In this document: positions 50,608 through 60,800 of the stretch, one piece after another | Layout of the letters: each line of letters opens with the position of its first letter | Numbering within the stretch: the stretch's first letter is position 1 | Source: Nymphaea colorata | Lineage: Eukaryota > Streptophyta > Magnoliopsida > Nymphaeales > Nymphaeaceae | Length of the DNA stretch: 64,000 bases | NCBI RefSeq assembly: GCF_008831285.2 | Contig: NC_045147.1 | Coordinates: forward strand, 16,780,854 to 16,844,853 | Reading direction: 5' to 3' | Notes under the pieces: model-generated | What the model was told of the DNA's origin: nothing | Databases searched by the model: none | Seen by the model: the letters and a program-made list of their open reading frames with translations, nothing else | Program-made: the position numbers and the translations under genes

Positions 50608-51912
50608 CTAGGTAAAGCCGCGCCGGCGCTGGCGCTGCTTTCCGGCCGTCATAGGCTTCTCCAACAAGGCGGAGATGTACGTCTCGCGCATCTGGGGGCC
50701 CCTGTCCAGCTTCCGGCCGACGGTCCACTTGACCCTCTTGAAGCCGACGGCGTCGATCATGGGGACGTAGACGTCGTGCATCTGGTCCTCGAGGCAGAAG
50801 AAGTGATCGAGCCAGAAGACTCCGCCCGGCCGCAGCACCCTGTAGATGTCGAACAGCGCGAACTCCAGCAGCCGCGTCGGGATCCAGTTGCTGAGGACGT
50901 GCATGGAGTGGACGATGTCGAGCGTGCCGTCGAAGAAAGGCAGCCGCTGCGATATCGACAGGTACAGCGGCACCACTCCTCTGGAGGCGATGAAGTTGTT
51001 GAACGGCCCGTTGAAGTTCATCGACGTCGTCACGATCGTCACGTTCCGCTCCCTCATCCTCACCGCGAACGTCCCCGTCCCGCCGCCGATGTCCAGCCCG
51101 ATCCGCACTGTCCCCTTCTTGTACGCCAGCACATCGTCGATAGAGTAGTCGAGATCCGCTACCGGCCCCACCCACCGGCGACTCTCCCGGCCGCCGAGGT
51201 CGAAGCAGTCCTTGCAATCGTCGAACCCCTTTTGGTTCTTCCGGTCCACGAGGCACGAGTAGTTCTTGCAGGCGTAGGCCGTCCAGACTACGGACGAGTC
51301 GTCGGGGATCGACCAGAGGGAGGCGGGGAAGGGGGCCGGCTCGACGAAACGGGCAGGAAGGGCGGGCGGAGAGCGGCAGCGCCGGCGAGGAAGGGGCTCG
51401 CAGCCCCGGAGGAGGAGGCGCTGGGCGAGGAGCTCGTCGTCGGGGCAGGGCCCGCCCACGGTGTAGTTCATGTAACGGGCGAGGTCCTCGGGGAACTGGT
51501 CGCAGGCGCGGCCGGCGGGTGGGTTGATGTGGTCTGACCCGAAGTTGGAATTCCGGCCGAGGGGCAGCTTCTTGGGGGAGACGAACTCGAGGTACTCCTT
51601 GGGGAGGAGGAGGTCGGCTTCGGCGTCAGACGCCGAATCAGGGGAATCGGCGGTGCCATTGGGGAGGGAGGAGGCCAACTGAGATAACTGCTGCAGAAGT
51701 AGACCGGACGCGGATCTGGTGGCGCGGAGCTCGTCGCGGAGGCGGTCTATCTCTTCCTCGGCCCTGAGGAGGGATTCAGTGAAGCTGCGGGAAGTGTTCT
51801 GACGGAAGGGGCTGTCGGAGGAGAAGAGGGACAGGGTGAGGAGATTAGAGATGAGCACACAGAGCAGGAGGAAGCAGAGATTATTGGAGAAGGATCGCGG
51901 GCTAGCATCCAT
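50608..51912 (-). CDS. Type II membrane putative S-adenosylmethionine methyltransferase (At1g29790-like)
   Basis: Single-exon gene of 434 residues. The N-terminus is cytosolic and short, followed by one membrane anchor (about 10-30, NLCFLLLCVLISNLLTLSLF), then a predicted coiled-coil stem (about 46-80, AEEEIDRLRDELRATR) and a Cys-rich lumenal part. The SAM-binding motif IGLDIGGGTGTFAVRM lies at 271-286, with later motifs DGTLDIVHSMHVLSNW and YRVLRPGGVFWLDHF. This layout fits the plant putative methyltransferases placed in the Golgi/endomembrane system, related to but shorter than the quasimodo2-like pectin methyltransferases. The acceptor substrate is unknown. Start at 51912 is chosen because it gives the membrane anchor right at the N-terminus. 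Coding GC is very high; the long open frames on the other strand and in another minus frame (50522-51256) are shadows of that bias. Confidence 0.9.
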   Translation of the reverse strand: MDASPRSFSNNLCFLLLCVLISNLLTLSLFSSDSPFRQNTSRSFTESLLRAEEEIDRLRDELRATRSASGLLLQQLSQLASSLPNGTADSPDSASDAEADLLLPKEYLEFVSPKKLPLGRNSNFGSDHINPPAGRACDQFPEDLARYMNYTVGGPCPDDELLAQRLLLRGCEPLPRRRCRSPPALPARFVEPAPFPASLWSIPDDSSVVWTAYACKNYSCLVDRKNQKGFDDCKDCFDLGGRESRRWVGPVADLDYSIDDVLAYKKGTVRIGLDIGGGTGTFAVRMRERNVTIVTTSMNFNGPFNNFIASRGVVPLYLSISQRLPFFDGTLDIVHSMHVLSNWIPTRLLEFALFDIYRVLRPGGVFWLDHFFCLEDQMHDVYVPMIDAVGFKRVKWTVGRKLDRGPQMRETYISALLEKPMTAGKQRQRRRGFT

Positions 51913-51954
51913 TTCTCCTCCCTTCCGCTCTCCCTCGCTCTTTCTTTTTCTTCT

Positions 51955-51962
51955 CTATATAG
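51955..51962 (-). promoter_or_regulatory. Candidate TATA box for the methyltransferase gene
   Basis: CTATATAG about 45 bases upstream of the start codon at 51912 on the minus strand. If used, the 5' leader would be very short, so the call is weak. Confidence 0.3.
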
Positions 51963-54900
51963 CAACTGGACTTGGTTGGGGATCGAGCAATCGGGAAGAG
52001 GATTGATGGGGATGTTGGAGATTGTCTTGCTCAACAGGGAATGACATTAATATGCAGTCATGGTGGCATTTTAAGAGCATTGTCTTCGCGTTCTTCAGAG
52101 TCAAAGGGGTTGGCAGCTCCGAGTAGGCACTCCCTTGGATGTATTCTGAAAATTAGGCGAGCCTGAATCTGCCGGTGCTGCTGCTGCTGCTGGTGGTCGT
52201 GGGGAGGCAGAGGAAGGAAGACGTCTGACCATCTTTATCTGGCATTCCTCTCGATTGGAAAAACACGGTCGGAGTGTGACTGCGATCCGACGCGTTTCCT
52301 GCTAAAATCTCGTGCACAGAACGGTAATCAAATCTTTAACTCCAAAGCAGCACCTTCACCATGATCGATATTCTAATATACAAAACTAATGTAAAAGAAC
52401 CATTTGATTCTTTAAATGAAGACAAACCTAAGAAGGAAAAAAAAAATTCGGGGAAATTTGTTACTGTTTAAGTGGCAGCAAATCTTTTACATGATAAAAA
52501 CGTTCTTTTACATAAAGAATTGAGTTGTATAAATTGTGAATATTAGTGATGATAGCTTGCTGTAACGTTTTTTTTTAAAAAAAAAAATTACATGAAGGGC
52601 TTTTAATTACATGACAGTTATAATCTGGACTATTGGATGCATTTAAAGCCTAAAAAAGAGTATGCCGTTATAATTACCTGAACAGCGGAGGATTTCTCTA
52701 AATCGATTTAAGATTTATGCTCAAGGTGGGGGCATCTTTTTATGTTCATGCAAAATCTTAATTTAAAACTGACTTCTACAGCACTAGAATTTCATTGTCC
52801 ATGACTGCCCTACTCCATCCTTAATAAAGTAGTAAGATGTTAATCACTCGAGTAATTCTGAGAGATGCTTTGGATTGCTTAAGTCAAACCGGATGGTTTG
52901 AGGTTAAAGGATTCTTCTGTTCAAATCCGAAGGAAGAAATTGACAAACCTTATACATAAAACATAAATATGCAAAAAGAAACTGTGCCAAACATTTGCTT
53001 TTTAGTTCGCGAGCTGGAGTTAGGCAGCAGATCCAGGTCAAAAAGAATGAAGAGGCGGGCGGCCGGCCGGCATCAGCTGGGCTTGACTTCCGTCTCTATG
53101 TCCAAACAGGCGGAGGAAAAAAAAAGAGGAAAAGCCACAAATAATTTAGGCCTTGTCACTTATGTGTTGGGGTTTGACTCTTGTGACAAGCTAAAGTTTG
53201 GTAGATCTCAACCATATAAGGTCAACCCTGTAAGTAAGAACGTGGATGGAAGAAGGCTGCTCTTATAAATAAAAAGGGTGCATGCCAATGATGCTGCAAC
53301 TTGCAAGCACGTCCTTCTTTCATGGCCTTTGAATCAACAATTGCTACGTCCTTTTAAGAAAATGTCATTAATCATAGATCTTCAACCATGGACTTGAGAT
53401 CCGACCTTGTGCATGTTATATTGGAAGTTTGTTCTCATGGATAACTCATTTATAACCTAACCCACTCTTGGGCTCGGGTTCATGGTTCGACGGATCCCAA
53501 CCCGCTCTCATAGCCGTTTCAGTTTTAACCCTAAAAAGGCTAGGAACCAAAACAACCATTTATGATAATGATCCATTTTATAAACCCTTGAAGAGTTTTC
53601 ACGACCTTTGATACGAGACTAAACTGCTAGAATGTTACAATATATACCAAGCAAATCAGACGATATGGACTTGTATATTTTCTATGTCAACATTTAAATC
53701 ATATTGAATAGAAGAATCTCAACACCACATTTCATTTTTTTATGTCTTCTGAAAATGGTGCACAAAGATTATAATATCTGATGAGATTATAATATCTGAT
53801 GTGGTTATTCTCAATCTCGCAATCTATCAGGCAAGGACTTTATTCTAAGTGGCAATTTCCACAATAAACAAATCAAACCTTGACAAGGAGTGCACTTTCT
53901 AAAACCACATGTGCAAGATAATGGCAATTTAAGAAGTAAGGTGGTGTTTGGTAGCATCGGATTTGTGTCTAGGCCTCCACAAAACAGTGGATCTCAGCAG
54001 TGCGAATTTTAAACTGATGCAACACGGTAAAAAGCATGGATCCGAGTTCTGACCTTCCCTTCCATCATCCCCCAGGGTTTCATTCCATGAGGGTGATGCT
54101 TTCGTTATGCTTCAATTTGCATATCAGCGTCTTATCTTTTATCAAAGGGTACAAATAAAGTGAACCTGTAAACTCAATTCTCACTTAGAGGTCCATCCTT
54201 CGATCGTGATATCAACACCAAATCCTTGTGTTTTTTGAATTTCTTGATATGACTCATCTCTTGATCCTGATAACTTGTCCAAGTAATAGCCTCAACTTAA
54301 TTATAGAACTAATTTTTTGTCATTTTTCCTTGAGGCTTGAAAGAGGTTGATGCTGCTGAGCAGATTTCACTGATGACTGAGTTACAAAACAGAGAGAAGG
54401 GTCCATGACAAGGGTGAGCTTCCATTTGGCAGTTAGTAACAATTGAAAGAAAACCAAAGCGTCGGCCTGTTCTTTGTGTTATGGCAAAAAACTGAGGGCA
54501 TTATTACATAAGTTTCTCCATATTATAGACTAGAGTAGGCAAAGAAACGTAAACTTGCAGTCAGTTCTCCTCAAGGTCAGTAGACTGTCTGTCTTGTGCT
54601 CTTGAGAGAGCCGACATTCGCAAAAAGTTCACCTTTTCATAAGAATATGTTTTTCGTGCATCCAACTTTGTGGAAATATTTTAAACCTATTCCTTAGTAG
54701 AAAATAAGCTTTGAATTAATTATGCAGTTTTCAACTATATAGTTCTAGCTGTTATATGTATGTACTAATATCTCAAAAAACACATTGTGCCGCATTTGAA
54801 AAAATAAAATTCATGTTTATATGTTAAACAAATACAATAAAATCATCATATCTTTATCAAAAACTGCTTCAAGAGGCCATTATAATATACTGAATCCTAT

Positions 54901-54994
54901 GAGTTCAATTTAAACAACCCTGACCTTTTAGCCTTTGATTGTCACCATTTAATGTGGGGGAAACAGTTAAGAAGAGATAGAACTAATTTCATAG
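51963..54994. other. Gene-free spacer
   Basis: Contains small open frames at 51972-52166 and 52969-53268 with no recognisable domain. A diverged relative of the 31158 TIR element lies at about 53487-53533. Otherwise it is AT-rich DNA with nothing identified. Confidence 0.5.
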
Positions 54995-55917
54995 CTATGT
55001 TGTCAAGGCGCCCAGGTGAGACCTAGGTTTTTTTTTTAAAAAAAAAAATTATAGTTACATTAATATGTGAAGTTATGTTGATTAACTATTACTAATATTT
55101 GAAATGTGAAGAGTAGGAATATGACAAGCATGATCAACTTAAACAGTCAAAATTAATTGTTAACTTTATTGAATATGAAAAATCAATAGAAGTTAAACAT
55201 TACCCATTAAATGTAATTTTAAAAAACTAAATCTCATATCTAGAAGAAGGAATGTAAATCTGCAATAAGGCTTTAATCCGTTTGTACTTAAAAAAGACAT
55301 AATATAATAAAAAAACTAATAATACATAATAGTATACATATAAGTATACAACAATAACAATACATATAAGTACATAACCATACTAACGTATAGATATAAC
55401 AGGTATCACAATACAACATGTTATATAACAGGCTAACAGTATATACATATAATAGGTTGATGCAATACCATATAACAGGTATAACGGACTGTAAATAACA
55501 TATATACACATAACACATATTACAATACATATAACAAGAATAACAAATTGTATTACAATATAGTATATACATATAAGTTTATAACAAGTATAACAAATTA
55601 ACAATACATATAATATATGATATAAGTATGTAACATAACCATGCTAATGTATACATGTAACAGGCATAAGGCATCTCAATGCTATATAGCAGACTAATAG
55701 TATGTACACATAACAGTACATATATAACAGCATAATCAACAACAGTACATAAAAATACCTAGTCAATTAAGAAACTTTAATTGAAAGGGAATGTGACTTT
55801 CAATTTCCCATGGACTAGGGGTGATGGAGCCTAGGTGCCAATACGTATCTTGTCACCAAGTGGTGGGCACAGGCGATGGGTGTGGAGTCACATTTAGGCA
55901 AGGCCTTAACAACATAG
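54995..55917. mobile_element. Putative 923-bp inverted-repeat element carrying a G-poor degenerate repeat
   Basis: The left end CTATGTTGTCAAGGCGCC is mirrored by the right end CCTTAACAACATAG (reverse complement CTATGTTGTTAAGGCC). Both arms also contain CCTAGG (ACCTAGG near 55021, GCCTAGGTGCC near 55829). Flanks TTTCATAG and TTCCCATAG are similar but not identical, so a target duplication is only suggestive. The interior is filled by the TATAACA-type repeat described separately. There is no coding capacity. Confidence 0.5.
55310..55750. repeat. Degenerate TATAACAGG/ACATATAA repeat array
   Basis: About 440 bases built from variants of words such as CATATAACAGG, TATAACAAG and AGTATACATATAAG, with very few G residues on the plus strand. 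The minus strand therefore stays open over long stretches with a low-complexity Tyr/Cys/Ile-rich translation, which I do not regard as coding. Confidence 0.75.
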
Positions 55918-57854
55918 TTCCCATAGGCAAACCCCGACCAAACTTCAATGCGAAGAAACACAAAACTGTACATAGGCAGTGCCGCACAGGAGCAAAAATT
56001 TGCATAGAAGAGTTTGTATACTAACATGAACGTAAATAAGGTAGCACTCCATGTAGTGCCAATCGGATGGTTTATCCTTCCAACGCCACCCTCTCCCGGT
56101 TGAGAAGAGGTCTTCAATGGGCAGATGGCGACTAACCCAATCCAATTATTGTCATATTTTGACTTCTATAAATTGTGTGTATAATTATACTGGATCATGC
56201 TTGACATTCAAATATAATATGGTTAGGATGTGATTATTGACATTAAATTGTTACATATGGTTGAAATGAGCATGTTAATGCACGCACTTACTCGATAATG
56301 TCTGCTTAGGACAGCTATAATTGTATGTTCGAGTTTCTGGTCTATCTGCTTGGGACAGCTATAGGCGTGTCTACGAGTTTCTGGTCTATCAAACTCCACA
56401 AATGACTGATTTACAACAACCGATGTTTTCCCAAATTCTGCACCATCACCGGCAATAGCCTGATTCACCGGATCTCACCAAGATTCGCACCTTCAGGAAG
56501 CCTCCTACCCTAATTTCTTACAGAGAATCCATAGTCCACCTGTTTATTCACGATCCGGAAAAGATCACCATCAGTAAACTGCGTACAGGGGGATCCCATT
56601 CCCAAAGAGACCACTTGAGATCCACTACTGGACCATGAGTGCCTTTGCAATTAGGTAACTAAAAGGCACATACGTCTGAGTGTAACCCAATCCTTTCCTG
56701 GAAAGAAGCCCAGCTTTGAGACTGAATAACCTTGAAGTGGTAAATGAAGGTAGACCCCTCCACACCTACTATAACTGCTATTTACGATGCTTGATGGTTA
56801 AAACGTAGCAATGGCACTGGAATACTCACACTCAAAGAAAAAGAAAAAAGAAAGAAAGGTACGCGCACGCGTAAAAGGTTGCATTCAACTAAAAGAAAAT
56901 CCAGCAACTGAAGCACTGTTTTATAGAAAAATGATAAACTGGAGACCTTAGCGCAGTGGGTAGTCTGTCAAATGGAAGAAAAAAAAAATCTTAGCCATGC
57001 GACAAGGCTGAGCGTTGGTCCACCGTCCACATGACGAAGGAACTCTAAAAGATGAAACATAGATGTAACAGCAAAATAATAAGAAAAAATTCCGGCAAGA
57101 CTAATACAGTTCAGAGTACTGAATTTTGCACTTTGGGCAGTAGGAAATCACTTATTGCCTATGCCAGTGCGTTGGTTTACGCCTTAAAATATAGGCGGTA
57201 ACTTACTGGTTGAAACGTTGAAACTTACAAAATGAGATGAACAACAATTCTATAAACAGCTCGCTGTCCACAACAGAACAACCATTTTAATAATACTGCA
57301 CGTGGACTAATGATGGTTACAAGCCAATATTCAGAGAGCTCATAAAGACATTTATATAATCAGATCCATCTAAAATCCTCAATAAGGTACAGTATTCGCA
57401 AAATCCACAATCAGAAAATGTTCCAAAATTGTTTGCTCCCACAAAATCTCAAGTATATCCTGCAAATGAGTCAAAACTCCTGGAAGCAGAGTAGATGTGT
57501 AGTGTAATCATCTGGTACAGTTCACCTCAGACCCATCAGCCAGAGATAACAATTTGACCAGGCTAAGGTAGAAAAGATTGACCACCAAGAGTTTTGGTGA
57601 GTTTGAGAAAATGCATTAATGAATGATCAAAGATATAGCAAGAGAACATACACGCGCATATTTTTCTGCCAGAGATGCAGAAGGTAACTTTTTCCAGTGA
57701 TGATCAGCGCATCAATCGCCATAATCTATATGGCCGACTGAAATAATTCTTGCTTCACAAAATTGATAGATGGAATCATGATCACCAGGTCGGGTCATTT
57801 GAGTAGAAGCAAGAAGCCGATATAGCAGCCACCAAGATCCTCAAGGAAACCAAC
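55918..57854. other. Spacer and probable 3' UTR of the POD1-like gene
   Basis: AT-rich DNA. A tRNA A-box-like motif TTAGCGCAGTGGGTAG at about 56949 may be a SINE trace. Sequence immediately above 57000 up to 57854 may include 3' UTR of the minus-strand gene. No other gene was recognised. Confidence 0.5.
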
Positions 57855-60800
57855 CTAGTCAAAATGGAGGTGTTGTTTCTTTTTGAGACACCTCTTGATG
57901 TACCACGTGGCATGAAGGCGGAGGCCCATCCCAACCATTATCTTCAGGATTACAAGTGTGACATAAGTCAGTGATGTCAATATGCATATCCAGAAAAACC
58001 TCCACCAAAGAGGGCAATATGGCAAATGAGCTGTATATATTGGAGTTAGGACCCGGATGACCTACAATCCCACGAGAAGGAATTTAGTATATATCTTCTT
58101 GCAGATCATTAGGTTGGATATTTATGCCCAACAGAAGGAAACATACCACGCAAGCAGGTGCTAGTGGGATAAAAGTCAATTGTTTCCGGCCTTCCTCAGG
58201 CTCTACATTCAAAGTCTACGATGAAAAGCAAAAGAAATAACTGATCAGATCAGGAGTGTATCAAGTAATTATGCAAGTCTTTCCTGCAGTGAGCTTCAGT
58301 AACGATTCACAAATTCAAGAATCGTTTTATAGTTTCTTTGACAAAATGAAGGAAATTTTTATTTTTTTCAAGAAATTGAATTTTCTTGATTGGATTTACA
58401 TTACCAGTTTACAATTTACAATCACCAATATAGACAATAAGCATCAATGAAGAAGCAAAAAGAAAATAGAACATATAAGCAGATCCAACTACAAAAACAT
58501 CTGGTATAGGGTAGTGGACATATTAAGTTTCACTTGAATCCAATCTCAAGGTCAACAACTTGGACATCCATGAAAATGTCAAGAATTAGAACATAGACCC
58601 ACTTGCTAGTTGCACAATTTTGTACAGTATGAACATTGCTGAAACCAATTTAAAGGTAAACCACTTTCAGTACAATGACAATAATATGCAAAGTTGCAAA
58701 CTGTTGGAGGCCAGAAAAGAAACCAATACTTAATAGCAATATCATGTATGAGATTATTCAATAACTGATCCAAACTAAACCTGGATACAATTAAGGTGTA
58801 GGAAAGAAACCTCGGACCTGATTAACAATGAGATTCAGTTTTTAGTTCCACATTCAAACCTTAATCCAAGTTTGAACTACATCCAAAATTCAACAATGTT
58901 TTAAACCAGATACATTTGACGAAATCTAGAGTTAGATAGACCGAGCTTCTAGAATTACATCCGAGACCAAGTGGAAATCCTAAACGGAGACAAGCTCACA
59001 ACCTAGAATCAGTTGAAGTCCAACATATCTACATCCGCAATAATGAAAGGGAAACTCAACAAGTTGAAATCCAGAAAAAGCAGGAAGCCAATCTCACCTG
59101 TTTGCAGAGAGCTTCCAGAAATTCAGAATAAGCTTCTGGTTTGATGTCATTGAATTTGGCTAGAAATGAATGTTTGATGATATCAATAACCACCTCACAC
59201 ATGTAAACAAGGGCTGCATTCTGAAGACAAAAACAGAGAATATACACTCAGAAGAGAATAAAGAAAAGCGGAGCGAATCAGCTGGCTCTGATAAATGGGC
59301 TAAGACATTATAGAACTTACAGTAAGGAAACTCCCAAACCAAGATCCTTCTGCTTCCAAAATGTTCTGGGCTAGTACAAATATGATGTATGCAGTGATAT
59401 GAAATCTCTCAATGGTATCTGTTCAATAAATAAGTAAAAGACAATTTATTGATAATAACAACAGTTTTATTTAGCGAAAGACACAAAACACAAAAAAATA
59501 ATGATTTTTCTCTCTCATCAAATTTCTCAAGCAACTAAAATTGCATACCATAGTACACCAGCATGTGGAGATTTTCCTTGCTAAGGCGCTTGAAAACATT
59601 ACTTTTAATCTCTGCAAAGTTGTTTGAGACTAGCAGAGCCAGTAATGCATTATTATGAGCCACGATGCAGGTAGACAAAGTTATTGCCTGAGCTAATAAG
59701 ATAAATGAATGGACAATTATCACGTGCTAAGGAACCCAGCAGCAGTAGCACCAGTAATGGACATAAAAAATCATATAAAAATAAATTAAGTGCTTATAAA
59801 AAGGATATTGAATGCAATAACAGCTATTGTCTGGTCCAAGATGAACCTCATAAGCTCAAATGTCATGCACTCTTGTGAACAGTTTGCAACCCCTTCTGCA
59901 GAATTAAATAGAACTTGCACGACATCCCCACCAAATGATTGACACAGTTTATCAAATATCTGCAATGAAAAGGTATCAATCTAGAAAAATAGAAAAAACT
60001 CCGACACAAGCATGCTACTATGCGTAAACAGTTAAGGACAATATCTCACCTCTAGAACATTGTACACCACATACAGCTTAAGTGTACCTTGCCCCCGAAT
60101 AATATGATATATAAGGCTAATATCTAGTTCACAAAGAAAGAGAAAAAAAATTCTTAGATCAACAAACCAAGTAAAGAAACATCAAGAGCATAGAGAAAAC
60201 TAAACTACAAGTACACAAGATAATGTCTCTCCAACAATACCTATTGCCTGCAACAGTGTAACACCACAGATCAATACCACAAAGCAACCGAAGTCTGATA
60301 AATCGGCTGCACAAGGCTTCTTGAACTGCCTGCCAGAATTATTAATAAATTATTTTACAGTCAAACTATTTTTGTTTGGTTTAAGACTGCTCTTAAAAAT
60401 AGAAAATATAATTAAGTTGTCATATCGGTAGAACAGGTAACAAAGCAGCTCAAACAAGATCTGAATAAATCTACGAACCAGAAGTAATCGGTATAGCACT
60501 TTGGCATATGGAAGAACACCTACTTTCTTTTTTACTGTCTATGTTCAATGCAGGACTTAACCTGCTTCATCATCCTCGATGAGCTGACTAATACAATATA
60601 CAATCCAGCTTCTTCCGATTATGGATTCACATTAAGCTTTCTTACATATGGAAAAAGTATTATACGAAAAAGTATTATCATTATCTTAGTCTTCATGAAT
60701 GATCTCCCAAGCTATGTCACATGGATACAGATTTAAGTGATAGTATGGGTGCTGCTTGGAACATTTTCAGAAAAACTTGGATACAGGATGGCTCTATGCA

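Noticed and set aside
50522-51256. 244-codon open frame on the minus strand in another frame
   Set aside because: It overlaps the methyltransferase in a shifted frame with an Arg/Pro/Gly-rich translation and no family match.
50776-51537. 253-codon open frame on the plus strand over the methyltransferase
   Set aside because: It is antisense to a recognisable methyltransferase with very high GC. Its translation is Arg/Val/Glu-rich and lacks any domain, so it is a composition shadow.
51972-52166. Short open frame with the phrase ICSHGGILRAL, reminiscent of phosphoglycerate-mutase motifs
   Set aside because: Only 64 codons, overlapping the promoter of the methyltransferase. The resemblance is one short motif and there is no flanking homology.
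55288-55604. Overlapping minus-strand open frames rich in Tyr, Cys and Ile
   Set aside because: They are produced by the G-poor TATAACA-type repeat array, not by a gene.
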